A stretch of DNA of 64,000 nt from Tenodera sinensis (Eukaryota > Arthropoda > Insecta > Mantodea > Mantidae), in assembly GCA_030765045.1 (NCBI GenBank), contig CM060962.1, forward strand, positions 99,946,912 through 100,010,911, written 5' to 3'. Both the position numbers and the translations under genes were made by a program. Below the pieces are notes generated by a model. That model was given only the letters and a program-made list of their open reading frames with translations, searched no databases and was not told the origin of the DNA. Below, one piece after another: positions 23,544 through 35,633 of the stretch. Each line of letters starts with the position of its first letter. The stretch's first letter is position 1.

Positions 23544-26500
23544 TGCCTGATGTTTCTTCTTGGCTGTTCCTATTCTACCTCATCTACTTAATTTGCATGA
23601 CTTATACCCGTATTTATGCCACCTTAAATGTCAATGGTATACGCAGCACTGCTAAACAACAACTTCTCAATAATTTCATTTTCAGCCATGATATTGACAT
23701 CCTACTCCTGCAAGAGGTGAACACCGATAATTTAAACTTCCTTGGTCCTCAGTATAACTACATTTGCAATGTAGGCATTGACAATAGGGGCACAGCAATA
23801 ATATACAGATCGACTTTGAGAATTACCCATCATGAGGAACATCCTAGTGGACGCATTTTAGCTATGGTAATAGACAATGACATCTTAGTGGTGAATGTGT
23901 ACTTGCCATCTGGCTCCAATAAACGACGAGACCGTGAATCTCTCATTGCAGATGATATGCCATATTTCTTTCGTCACAGCTATAATTACTTGTTGCTGGG
24001 TGGTGACTTTAACTGCGTGTTACATGCCAAGGACCAACGAGGAACTTATAATCCGTCACCAGCACTACAGCGCCTGTCTTCGGAATTGCAGTTAACTGAC
24101 ACTTGGGAATATCTACATGGAAATGAAGTTCGCTACACTTTCTGTCGTGCTACCTCCGCTTCACGAATTGATAGGATGTATGTTAATGGCCTTCATCGAA
24201 CCAACATCCGGAATGCCCTTGTTGTACCTGCCGCAATAAGCGACCATCATGCCGTAATTGTGAAGATGACAGCATCCACTCCTTTACCCATCCTTGGTAG
24301 AAGCTACTGGAAATTAAATAATGCTCTATTATATTATGAGGACGTACAACAACAGTTTCGTGAAACTTGGGAAAGCCTTAACGTACGAGCGTCCAGGTCT
24401 TGCTACCAGGAGCTTCAACAGTGGCTTTTGATTTATAAACCAGCGATACAGTCCTTCTTCAAATGTGTTGGTAAGGCTAAGGCTGCCGAACGAGCTAATA
24501 GCCAACACTATTATTACGCCCTGTTACATGATTTAACTAATCAACAGAGCACCGGCAACGACGTCAGTGGCAGGATAACTGCGATAAAATTAAAAATTCG
24601 TAAAATTCAGGAGTCCATTTTAGATGGTATACGGGTGCGTTCTCGTGCCCTCTCAATTACTGATGATGAACGTGCTGCTTTGTACCATGTAGCTTCGGAG
24701 AAGAAACGACACCAACGTAAATTCATATGTGATATTTCCACTACCAATGATACTCTCCTACGCACAACGCCTGAAATTCTCCGAGGGGCAGAGGAACACT
24801 TCAGACAGCAATATGGTGAACATCCTACTCTTGATTCCTCAAAAAGAGTACTTTTTGAGGCTATCAATAAAACTGTGAATCCTACTGATAAGGATGAATT
24901 GGACGCACCTATCACCATGGATGAACTTCGGGACGTGATTTTTAAAGCCAGCAACAATTCTGCACCAGGACCAGATGGTATTAGCTATACTTTTTACAAA
25001 GTATTTTGGACGATCATTAAAGACCGTCTGCTACAACTGATGAACGCCACTTTTGCCATGAGCGACCACTTGTCAGGGTTTAATGAAGGAATTGTAATTT
25101 TAATTCCAAAATGTATAAAACCACACCATTTTAACAGCTTTAGGCCGATAACACTACTGAATACTGATTTTAAAATTTTTACAAAGATTTTAGCCAACAG
25201 ATTGCGTAAAGTACTGCCAGCCTTGATTGGACCGGAACAAACTTGTGGACTTCCAGACAGGAAAATCTCGCACAATTTGATACAATTAAGGGATGCTGTG
25301 GTATATCTCGAGGAACATCCTGAGGAAGAAGCGGCCTTGTTGTCATTGGACCTCGAGAGAGCATTCGACAATATTGACCATAATTACATTTTTGGTGTCT
25401 TGCAGCACATGGGTATTTCTGATCGTATCCTACAAACCATTAAACTAGTGTACAAGTCTGCATACTCCAGAATCCATATCAATGGATATTTTACTAGGCC
25501 AATACCCATTTTGAGTGGTATACGACAAGGTTGCCCATTATCAATGTTATTGTTTACAGTTTGCACCGAACCTCTGGTGCGATTGATGAAGAAACACTTA
25601 TTTTCACCTACAGTGCCGACAAAACTGCTCACCATAAAGACTTATGCCGATGACATGACTCTGCTACTCCGCTACCATCATCAAGTTTTCCTACTGCCGC
25701 ACATATTACAGTTTCATGAACAGGCATCTTGCGCGAAGATTAATTATCAGAAGTCCTCATTGATACCTTTTGGGACCTGGCCTCGGACGTTAACGGTGGA
25801 TGATGTGCCCATTAAAGACCACGTCACTATTCTAGGCCTCCAAATCACCACGAACGTCACAGAAATGGTAAACATAAATTGGACAGCTTTACTCAATCGC
25901 ATCCGTTACTCCCTACAGCGCAACTTGAGTAGAAACCTTAACATTCTCCAGAGAGTTTGGTATGTTAACCTCATGGGATTATCCAAGATTTGGTATTTGG
26001 CCCAAATTCTGCCCATCCCGTTAGAGATTTCCCAGCGCATCGAGCTGGCAGTGTCATATTATTTGTGGAATGGACATGTATATAAAGTGGCAAAATCTCA
26101 GCTGTGGCGTCCCATCATGAATGGAGGCCTAGGACTCATTAAGGTCTCCGAAAAATGTTCAGCACTGTTAATTAGAACTTCTTTACAGATGGGACAATTC
26201 AAGGACAACAAACAACTTCACTCCAGCACTGGAACATTAATGAACCATGCCATTTATCGCCGGATGGTGAAATGTATTACCACTTTACCTGCGAATTTCG
26301 TCTCTGGGGATCCAATTCCAACTACAAAGATCCTCTACCGTCATCTGCTGTTACGTATTCCTTCTACTCCCACAATAGAGGTTAAATATCCCAATATTCC
26401 TTGGAAGAATGTCTGGAGAGCTTTTCGCTACGCTGATATCCCGACGGACTGGAAGGCCTCTGCCTACAAGATGCTCAATGCCATAGTACCCACAGCAGAA

Positions 26501-26875
26501 AAACAATATCGCCACAACATCTGCAATTCACCGCATTGTTCTCGATGCCACAACCTTGACACCCTTCAACACCGTCTTACAACGTGCATTCCCGAAACTT
26601 GGCAGTGGATACAAAATAAAATCCGCTGCATTACCAGGGCAGATAACCCAAATACCATTCGCAGGGCAATCCTGCAGCTAGATATCCAGGTGAAAAAACA
26701 CGTCTTTGCCCAAATATGGCTTATCATGGGCTATATCCACTATATGTTGCAGGATCCATCTCCTAGTGTCCGTGGCCTGGAGAGATTTTTAACAGAACAT
26801 AGGACGCGCCTCAAAAGGAAAAAACGTGACTTTCTCTTGATGCTTCACCCTAACATAGATGTACTTTCTGTGTAA
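23543..26875 (+). CDS. LINE ORF2 protein: APE endonuclease and reverse transcriptase
   Basis: The 1110-residue frame is intact. Endonuclease landmarks: NVNGIR (29-34), LLLQE (54-58), GGDFN (153-157), SRIDR (207-211) and SDHH (233-236), a full set of APE-type catalytic positions. Reverse transcriptase: APGPDGISYTFYK, FRPITLLNTDFKI, SLDLERAFDNID with the first catalytic Asp at 603, GIRQGCPLS, and YADD at 701-704. C-terminus: a Cys/His cluster (C994, C999, C1002, H1010, C1015) of the type found in many LINEs. The first 18 residues are hydrophobic, and a second Met at 19 starts just before the endonuclease core, so it could be the real start. The TAATG overlap with ORF1 argues for translation by termination-reinitiation. 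Its preserved motifs suggest recent or ongoing activity. Confidence 0.94.
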   Translation: MPDVSSWLFLFYLIYLICMTYTRIYATLNVNGIRSTAKQQLLNNFIFSHDIDILLLQEVNTDNLNFLGPQYNYICNVGIDNRGTAIIYRSTLRITHHEEHPSGRILAMVIDNDILVVNVYLPSGSNKRRDRESLIADDMPYFFRHSYNYLLLGGDFNCVLHAKDQRGTYNPSPALQRLSSELQLTDTWEYLHGNEVRYTFCRATSASRIDRMYVNGLHRTNIRNALVVPAAISDHHAVIVKMTASTPLPILGRSYWKLNNALLYYEDVQQQFRETWESLNVRASRSCYQELQQWLLIYKPAIQSFFKCVGKAKAAERANSQHYYYALLHDLTNQQSTGNDVSGRITAIKLKIRKIQESILDGIRVRSRALSITDDERAALYHVASEKKRHQRKFICDISTTNDTLLRTTPEILRGAEEHFRQQYGEHPTLDSSKRVLFEAINKTVNPTDKDELDAPITMDELRDVIFKASNNSAPGPDGISYTFYKVFWTIIKDRLLQLMNATFAMSDHLSGFNEGIVILIPKCIKPHHFNSFRPITLLNTDFKIFTKILANRLRKVLPALIGPEQTCGLPDRKISHNLIQLRDAVVYLEEHPEEEAALLSLDLERAFDNIDHNYIFGVLQHMGISDRILQTIKLVYKSAYSRIHINGYFTRPIPILSGIRQGCPLSMLLFTVCTEPLVRLMKKHLFSPTVPTKLLTIKTYADDMTLLLRYHHQVFLLPHILQFHEQASCAKINYQKSSLIPFGTWPRTLTVDDVPIKDHVTILGLQITTNVTEMVNINWTALLNRIRYSLQRNLSRNLNILQRVWYVNLMGLSKIWYLAQILPIPLEISQRIELAVSYYLWNGHVYKVAKSQLWRPIMNGGLGLIKVSEKCSALLIRTSLQMGQFKDNKQLHSSTGTLMNHAIYRRMVKCITTLPANFVSGDPIPTTKILYRHLLLRIPSTPTIEVKYPNIPWKNVWRAFRYADIPTDWKASAYKMLNAIVPTAEKQYRHNICNSPHCSRCHNLDTLQHRLTTCIPETWQWIQNKIRCITRADNPNTIRRAILQLDIQVKKHVFAQIWLIMGYIHYMLQDPSPSVRGLERFLTEHRTRLKRKKRDFLLMLHPNIDVLSV

Positions 26876-27300
26876 AGGATTATGCCAGCTGGATGGAGAT
26901 ATCACCATCTCGGAAGTGTCATCGCCCAGTTGCCAGATGAAACCAAATGGAGGACCAGCAAAGGATTATGCCAGCTGGATGGAGATATCACCATCTCGGA
27001 AGTGGCATCGCCCAGTGGCCAGATGAAACCAAATGGAGGACCAGCAAAGGTAACTTACATCATGCAATGAACTTCTGTGTAAAGGAGTGTGCCAGCTGGA
27101 TGGAGGTATCACCATCTCGGAAGTGTCATCGCCCAGTTGCCAGATGAAACCAAATGGAGGACCAGCAAAGGTAACTGACCTCATACAATGAACAGAAATA
27201 TGCTTTACCAAATGAAAGAACATTACAAAATGCAGAAATGGTTTAGTATTGTACACCCGATTGTAATTGCAATGTATTGCTTCTTTTATCTAATTTAAAT
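26874..27300 (+). repeat. LINE 3' UTR with three tandem units
   Basis: An 86 bp unit (aaaggattatgccagctgga ... ggaggaccagc) begins inside the ORF2 stop at 26874 and repeats at 26960. A third copy at 27081 follows a 35 bp linker (aaaggtaacttacatcatgc...) that ends with the same ttctgtgtaaagg sequence that spans the ORF2 stop. So the full ancestral unit was about 121 bp and included the stop region. Confidence 0.9.
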
Positions 27301-27566
27301 AAATAGAAAAAAAAAAAAAAAAAGATGCCAATAAAACTAAGCATGATCTACATCAGCAGTCGGCAAAATGGTCATCGCAATAGCATGAATGGTGAGGTGA
27401 TGAAACGCAACCCACCATGGACATGACGCACGGTTTGAAGCAGGGTGTTTGAAAGCCGCAGTGGCGGTGTAAAGGAACTTCTATAACACAGTTTAAATTT
27501 ACAGATGCTCAATACATATATACGGACTGAAGGGGTTTCTGTACGTATTTTTCATTCATTTATTCT

Positions 27567-27728
27567 TTACTTCTTCCGGAGCGTTACAGTTTCGCATACA
27601 TCTAACGTTAATTCACAAGTACTGAAGTACATCAAAGAACGTAGGTTTTCACCTGTCAATCGTAATCTGCTTTTAGATTTTACGATCTTCAGTTTAGAAA
27701 AAGATTCCTCAGAGACATATATGTTGAG
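27567..27728 (-). pseudogene. hAT-type transposase C-terminal remnant
   Basis: A 53-codon minus frame between two stops carries a pattern like the hAT dimerisation region: E-S-F-S-K-L-K-I-V-K-S-K, then R-L-R-L, then N-L-R-S-L-M. That is the usual (E)R.FS..k.iks..R..L....L..Lm layout. No upstream catalytic part is seen. It lies between the LINE tail and a long A run. This is a remote resemblance only. Confidence 0.45.
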
Positions 27729-27902
27729 TCAAACATAGCACTGATGTGCACTGCAAATGAAGGGAAGCCATATCAAGTTATCTAAGCAAATCTGAACGAA
27801 TATTATTTTGTAATTGTAATTTCGGAATTACGTTTGTCTTCAAATTCGCAACCTCAATTTGTATTTGTAGTTTTACACACTGGCTTCAGATTTTATACAA
27901 AA

Positions 27903-27903
<1 letters not shown>

Positions 27904-27941
<38 letters not shown>
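27904..27941. repeat. A38 homopolymer
   Basis: A single A run, probably an old retroposon tail. I cannot tie it to a body with confidence. Confidence 0.9.
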
Positions 27942-27944
<3 letters not shown>

Positions 27945-28181
27945 TTTTATAAAGCACTTCTTCACTAGTTTACGAAGCTTCATTAAATGTTTAAACGTTT
28001 TGTTACACTTACGGACAAGTATTTGTTTCATAATGTTCTTTTAAAATATCTTAAGATTTCCTACCTGTGACTTGTTTGTGATCTTTGTGAGAACCTTCCT
28101 AATGTTGTTTAATGTTTAACTTGTAAACACCAATAAAAACTTTGGAATGCAACAGGGAGTTCACATTTTCACCATAGCGTA

Positions 28182-28427
28182 TGGCGGCGCCGTGACCGAG
28201 CGGTTAGCGCGCTCGCCTACCACCTAGGCGGCCCGGGTTCGATCCCAGGGACCCGCATGTGGTATTCGTGATGGACGAAGCGGCGCCAGGGCGGGTTTTC
28301 TCCGGGTGCTCCGGTTTCCCCCGCCATCTCATTCCACCGGTGCTCCATCTTCATTCCATGTATCATCAGTGTCACCGCCTGCGGTGCCGTAGTAGTAAAA
28401 GCGGGCGTTAAACACTACAACAACCAG
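28182..28427 (+). mobile_element. tRNA-derived SINE, family S1, copy 2
   Basis: Closely matches copy 1 from the GGCGGCGCCGTG head to the TTAAACACTACAACAA tail. It is flanked by a perfect 10 bp duplication, CCATAGCGTA (28172-28181 and 28428-28437). Near-identity to copy 1 suggests recent activity of the family. Confidence 0.93.
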
Positions 28428-28497
28428 CCATAGCGTACTAAAAATATTGTTTTCTTAACTATTCCATTTACATCCCCCCTTAAACTCTAATGATCAT

Positions 28498-28592
28498 ATC
28501 GGCGGCCTTTACTTGGAACATATTGCATTAGTGTTAACTGGTGTATAGTAGGTTTTGAGTCTTCGGGCTTTTCTATACAACAAAGACACCTA

Positions 28593-28623
<31 letters not shown>

Positions 28624-28771
28624 ATACACACATTCAGAGTCATTCCTCTACGCCCACACTCTGCGGAGGACAGGGAATAACGCTGCATAGAGAAAAAATT
28701 ACAACCGGGAATCAAACCGAGAACCCCTCGCACAGTAAGCAGCTATATACCCACTGAGCTATTGGGCCAGC
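28498..28771 (-). mobile_element. tRNA-derived SINE, family S5, copy 1
   Basis: On the minus strand the head reads TAGCTCAGTGGGTATATAG (A-box region) and GGTTTGATTCCCGG (B box). The far end (tttacttggaacatattgc on the plus strand) matches the far end of the 40190-40431 copy. It contains an internal C run and CA repeat at 28593-28623. Confidence 0.65.
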
Positions 28772-29637
28772 GAGTATTGTTCCTTGCACTCCTCTTGGAA
28801 TGTAAAGATTCCTTTGCGATTTCGTTGTTTCGAAAGAGCCGTGTCGTATCGTTGAGGGGCGCACCATTGGTTGTTTACGTTTGAACGTGTGTTGATTGAA
28901 GAGGAGAGGGTTGAGGAGGGCTATTATCGCTTTGCCCCTAACGGTGGCATTAGGTCATATCATCAGCCCACACAGATTTGCCGACGCCTGGTCTAAAGCT
29001 CGGCCGCTTTATATCTGACATGGCTGAAGGTATTTCCCAGAAATACCAGACCTAACAAAGAAAGCACACAACTTAGGGGGAAAAAAAACTTTATTTCCCT
29101 ACATAGTCTCCTTTCAAGTACAAGTGTACAAGTCCATGTAAGCCTTTTTGATTCACTTTATCCTTTTGCCAAATCATATACTTAAATTGTTCGTCGTGTG
29201 TATAACAAAAGCATTTTCTTCCCTTTTTCATAAATATGAATTTTAATGCTATCAAGAACCCTGTAGCTTTTATAACTCTATGACTTTTTATAGCATGTCA
29301 TTTAAATTTTCGCCTGTACGCCTAAATTAATATAAAACTACAGTAAAACGATACGTTTTGGATACTTTTAAGTGAACAAACCAATCATGACAGCTCTCAG
29401 ACATTTTTGATTATTAATTAGCTACAAAGGAGCAGAAAGGGAAAAAAGGAGCCTTAATATGCACTAAACGATGTTTAAACGACAAAGCAAGAAGCTGTTA
29501 TTGCACCATTACAACTTTTAAATTATCTTTCCTAGGGTCTCCATTTGTCGGCACATTCTCATTTTCAAATTGCTGCACACGATGTAGGTACTTTGTAAAT
29601 ATAAATTGATAAAATTTTGTATATATTCTTATAAAAG
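28772..29637. other. Intron sequence, nothing recognised
   Basis: No repeat ends or coding frames were identified. The last 12 bases (29626-29637) are the left duplication of the next SINE. Confidence 0.4.
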
Positions 29638-29775
29638 GAAATTAAATTAAAATTATTTTGTTGTTTAACGACACTGTCCATTGCCAGCATCACATCAGCG
29701 TCGGCGGTGTGCCGGAATTTCGTCCCGCAGGAGCTCTTTTACATGCCAGTAAATCTACTGACATGGAGCTGTCGT
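29638..29775 (-). mobile_element. SINE family S4, 5'-truncated copy
   Basis: It matches the body and tail of the 33250-33481 element (gcgtcggcggtgtgccggaa, cgcaggagctctttt, gtaaatctactgacatgg) but lacks the tRNA head. TTCTTATAAAA flanks it on both sides (29626 and 29776), so the truncation happened at insertion. Confidence 0.85.
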
Positions 29776-29832
29776 TTCTTATAAAAAGAAGAATAAATGA
29801 ATGATGATATGACTTTTGTTAATATACCTAGT

Positions 29833-31295
29833 TGGGATGCTATTAAACAATAACGGACCAAAATGACCTAGTCGTCGATTGGTCACTCACTCACTCACTC
29901 ACTCACTCACTCACTCACTCACTCACTCACTCACTCACTCACTCACTCACTCACTCACTCACTCACTCACTCACTCACTCACTCACTCACTCACTCACCC
30001 TCCCACTCACTTATCCACCCACCCACCCACCCATTCACCCACTCACTCACTCAATCACTCACTCACTCACCCTCCCACTCGCTTATCCACCCACCCACTC
30101 ACTCATTCACTCTCCCATTCACTTATCCACCCACTCACTCACTCACTTACTCACTCACTCACCCTCCCACTCACTTATCCACCCACCCACCCACTCACTC
30201 ACTCACTCACTCACTCACTCACTCAATCACTCACTCACTCAATCACTCACTCACCCTCCCACTCGCTTATCCACCCACCCACTCACTCATTCGCTCTCCC
30301 ACTCACTTATCCACCCACTCACTCACTCACTCATTCACCCTCCGACTCACTTATCCACCCACCCACCCACTCATTCACCCTCCCACTCACTTATCCACCC
30401 ACCCACCCACCCACCCACCCACCCACTCACTCACTCACTCACTCATTCACCCTCCGACTCACTTATCCACCCACCCACTCACTCATTCACCCTGCCACTC
30501 ACTTATCCACCCACTCACTCACTCATTCATTCATTCATTCATTCATTCATTCATTCATTCATTCATTCATTCATTCATTCATTCATTCATTCATTCATTC
30601 ATTCACTCACTCACTCACTCACTCACTCATTCGCTCTCCCACTCACTTATCCACCCACTCACTCACTCACTCACTCACTCACTCATTCGCTCTCCCACTC
30701 ACTTATCCACCCACTCACTCACTCACTCATTCGCTCTCCCACTCACTTATCCACCCACTCACTCACTCACTCACTCACTCATTCACCCTCCGACTCACTT
30801 ATCCACCCACCCACTCACTCATTCACCCTGCCACTCACTTATCCACCCACCCACTCACTCATTCATTCATTCATTCATTCATTCATTCATTCATTCATTC
30901 ATTCATTCAGTCACTCACTCACTCACTCACTCACTCACTCACTCACTCACTCACTCACCCACTCACTCATTCACCCTCCGACTCACTTATCCACCCACTC
31001 ACTCACTCACTCATTCGCTCTCCCACTCACTTATCCACCCACTCACTCACTCACTCATTCACCCTCCGACTCACTTATCCACCCACCCACTCACTCATTC
31101 ACCCTGCCACTCACTTATCCACCCACCCACTCACTCATTCATTCATTCATTCATTCATTCATTCATTCATTCATTCAGTCACTCACTCACTCACTCACTC
31201 ACTCACTCACTCACTCACTCACTCACTCACTCACTCACCCACCCACTCACTCATTCACCCTCCGACTCACTTATCCACCCACCCACCCACTCACT
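29833..31295. repeat. Retroelement tail followed by a 1.4 kb (CACT)n/(ATTC)n array
   Basis: After a short tail-like segment (ggaccaaaatgacctagtcg at 29857 onward) the tetranucleotide array starts at 29883. Besides simple CACT runs it has higher-order units, such as accctccgactcacttatcc followed by acccacccactcactcattc, repeated many times, and pure ATTC blocks near 30520-30605, 30855-30910 and 31130-31180. Sense-strand reading for the gene is (GTGA)n. The long frame across it is an artefact: four-base units give a repeating THSL-type peptide. Confidence 0.96.
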
Positions 31296-33230
31296 AGTAA
31301 ACAATAATACTTATGTTGAGTATATTTTACACAAAAGCTTAAACTCACATACGTAACATTTATTTCCTCTAAAATTAATAGGATAATTAACAATATATTT
31401 CTAATGTTCATTAATATACTATTAAAGAGTTTATTTGTGGAATATTAGTTTTTAAAAAATAGTTGCATCTTGTGGAGCCATTTTTAGAACACTAAGAAAA
31501 AAGCAAAATTTACAATAGTTTATTGCAATTAGATAAGAGTAGCTATTTTTATTTAACATAGATAACCAAAGTAAATAAAAGTTGGCAGCCTCTATTCTAC
31601 CTCAAAAACTTTCAGTGAAGGTAGATTTTAGGAAATTAATTGTAAGGTGCTTAACTGGTGGACAGGGCTACACATGAAAAACGAATGCAATTCCTTTTGA
31701 ATCTACTTACGCTATCATTCCAGTTCGTTTCTTCCTAAAAGCTCTGAACGATTTCATATTCTTGTTAAACCGCTTAGTGCTAGCGTGCTGAACGACAGTT
31801 GAATTGCTGCAAATAACATTTCTACCACTTCACCATCTCGAAGACCGGAGGTAAACAATATTGGCTTACATTCAGCTGCTTAAATTTTATTGAACGTATC
31901 ATTTTCATTTCATTGTTAAAATATGCGTTTTGGGAAAAGGAAAATATCTACCTCGTTTTGTAGCCGTGTTGGTTGTAGTTACTCATGCCATCCATTAGAA
32001 TTGTACACAATGTTGTCCTTTTTGCCATCTTCAGAGGGGTGGCTTTATAACGAGCTAAAGTTGTAAAACTATGGCCAAACAAAGACGTCAGTAATTCAAA
32101 GTGCCACTTTCTTTTGCAGGCTACTTCACTGATAACATCATGCACGCTATGTGTTTTCTTACGATGTTATAAACTGTTTGGCCAGACTTGATGTTGTTTG
32201 AGATGTTATCACGGTCGTTCTATCTTCCCTCTCCGGATTTGCATCCCCAAAGCTTCTACCTGCTACTTGCTACAGAGCCTACAAAATTGCTCAATAAATA
32301 ATTCAGCGTATACAGCCACCGTCTCTGCCATTGTCTGCCATCTTTCTTATTTCCAACAAGCTATATTTCAAATAGAAACGTTTCCCTTAGTAATCGATTA
32401 GAGTCGACCTAGATCGAAATGGAATTTATCAACTTCTGTGAGTGGCAATTTGAACTAATAGAAATAATTTTACACTTGTATTTAATGTTTTTCTTACTCC
32501 AAGGTTCTATCACTTTTATTTGCTGCATGAAATAGTACGCACGGAACCTTCAGGCTCTATATTATCTCACTTGGATGAAATTTATCACAAAAATTCAATT
32601 AAAATTACAGAATATTAGTTAGTGCTCATGACACCGACATTTATCCGAGTCCCTTTCCGGAGAGCGGAAACAAATTAAACAGTTTCATTCATAGGATGTC
32701 ACTCCACTTTCAACCAATGGAATGTAATGAAATGTTGAATTTCAACAAATCAAAGCGTACTTCTTGATACTTTTGCAAGATCATTTGTCTGTTTTAAGAT
32801 TATCGTAGCTTCTATATTTTGTTTTCCCAGTGTCGCTAACCATATCTACATCCTAACGAAGAATTTCATGCGTAAGTGCTAAAGATTACGAATTACAACC
32901 TTGGTATGTTTATCTTCTAAATGGCACAAAATAAATTGAGACCTCTTCTGAAACCTGCACTTTTAACAAGTGTACATTATTCTAAAATATGAAATTCATT
33001 TAAAAATAAACTTAAATTTTAGCTTATTTATATGCATTTCTGTTATATGGAATAACAGAAGAAAAGCGTAGTACAAGTACGACCCTTAAACACTATTACA
33101 CTTTTGTATTTTGAAATTACTGATAATAACACACATTCGTCTGTTGCAGCCTCTAGACAACTGAACAGATAACGTGTCTATTCAAAAAATGACATGAATT
33201 TTATTAAAATTCATGTTTATCGGACTCTTG
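31296..33230. other. Intron sequence, nothing recognised
   Basis: AT-rich. No exon-like Ig segment, SINE head or transposase frame was found. Confidence 0.4.
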
Positions 33231-33249
33231 CGATATCACTTATAATAAA

Positions 33250-33481
33250 TTAATAAATTATTTTGTTCTTTAACGACGCTGTCAATTGCCAGGATCACAT
33301 CAGCGTCGCCGGTGTGCCGGAATTTTGTCCCGCAGGAGTTCTTTAACATGCCAGTAAATCTACTGACATGGAGCTGTCGTTTTTAAGCACACTTAAAAAC
33401 CATCGGTCTGGGCCGGATTTGAACCCGCGACCTTGGGATCAGTAGGCCAGCGTCTAACCAACTGAGCCACCCAGACCGACA
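33250..33481 (-). mobile_element. tRNA-derived SINE, family S4, full-length copy
   Basis: On the minus strand: TGGCTCAGTTGGTTAGACGC (A-box region), GCGGGTTCAAATCCGG (B box), then an insect-type core body (gtagatttactggcatgt and ctcctgcgggac in sense) and an AT-rich tail. It is flanked by a 19 bp duplication with one mismatch, starting CGATATCACTTAT (33231-33249 and 33482-33500). Confidence 0.95.
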
Positions 33482-33500
33482 CGATATCACTTATGATAAA

Positions 33501-34435
<935 letters not shown>

Positions 34436-35633
34436 AGTAAGAGAATGCTAAAATATAACACTGCAAACTTTAACAAAGCGTAGTGCGTTTGTATCTCACT
34501 TCCGAACGTTGAATGTAGGTACTCTCCTCTTGGATGAATCGATAGTTTTGGCAATGGCGGAAGCAATAAACCTTCTGATATTGCCACCATCCAATTATAA
34601 AGTCCAGAGCTCTATAGTTAGTTATCTTAACACTGAACCGTGAACATGGTGAACGTGATTTTTTTTAAGGGGGCTAATGAGAGAAAGTTTGACACATTGT
34701 TCAGAAAAATTTTCCTTTCTCAGTCCTATAGAGTAAGATATGAGCGACCTTGTACTTATAGAGTCCTAGTTACTAGAAACTTCCCGTAGTTAAGTCGTAT
34801 TTAAATGCCTACGAACATTGGAAACTTCTTCAAGCCATTTCTGACTTTCTTCAACCTTTTACATCCATTCAATCACTTTAGGATACTACAGTTTTTATGC
34901 TAGGGACATGAAAATAATTTTACTGGCTGCTGTGAAAGCTATGTTTAAATAACTAAGGAAATTGTTCTTATTAAATGAAATATTTCCAGAATTAAATAAT
35001 CAAGCATGACATCTAGATAGTAAAAGATATACCTTTTCAAAGGCAATGAACTAAGTTCTTGTAAACCTTTTATACACTCAATATTAAAACAATGCTTTAT
35101 TGTAAAATTCCATGCATGTCAAGGTAAGATTATCATTTTCTCTGAGCTTATTTTATGAGAGAAGATACAATTTAAAAACTCATTCTTGTCTTCAAAGATA
35201 GAAAGAACAAAAGAGAAAATAGTTGAACAATTGATACAAAGGAACAAGCTATAAGGACTACCTGATATTCTAGCAGCGAAAAATAAATTTAGAGCGTATA
35301 ATCTGCTACTAATGTCATAGATAAAGTGATAACTGAGTAATAAAACAGACAATATTCCTTAACTGCGTATACTATACTTAGCACATTGCGTCGTTAAATG
35401 TATTCACACATACTTATTGCATTCGACCTTATACAGGTTGATAGAAAAGCTTCTCTTCCTCTATACAAATGTGAAAGAAGTTCATCACTGGTTTAAAAAT
35501 AAACGATTCCATGTTGTTCAGGTAAATGAACGTTGACAAGACAGCTCTAGAATGTCAGAACTATTGCCATTGCGGCATTTTTGCTGTGTATCTATGCGTG
35601 TGGCATTCATTTAATAATGTTTTGACTGACTAG
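34436..35633. other. Intron sequence, nothing firm
   Basis: The last part (from about 35470) may be decayed upstream transposase sequence belonging to the Tc1 remnant that follows. Otherwise nothing is recognised. Confidence 0.35.

Larger units (their letters stand above)
22278..27323 (+). mobile_element. APE-type non-LTR retrotransposon (LINE), apparently full length
   Basis: It has a 5' UTR of about 160 bp, two intact ORFs joined by TAATG, a 3' UTR with tandem repeats and a short A tail (27308-27323). The proposed start follows AAGATGC at 22271-22277, and AAGATGC recurs at 27322-27328 after the A tail, a possible 7 bp target duplication. The enzyme order (APE endonuclease, RT, C-terminal CCHC-like finger) and the RT wording suggest the Tx1/L1 group. 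The clade is my inference. It lies antisense to the Dscam-like gene. Confidence 0.88.

Noticed and set aside
24607..25635. Minus-strand frames inside the LINE
   Set aside because: Shadows of ORF2, which has complete catalytic motifs.
29879..31297. 472-codon THSL-type repeat protein
   Set aside because: A four-base repeat has no stop in any frame. There is no promoter, splice or domain evidence.
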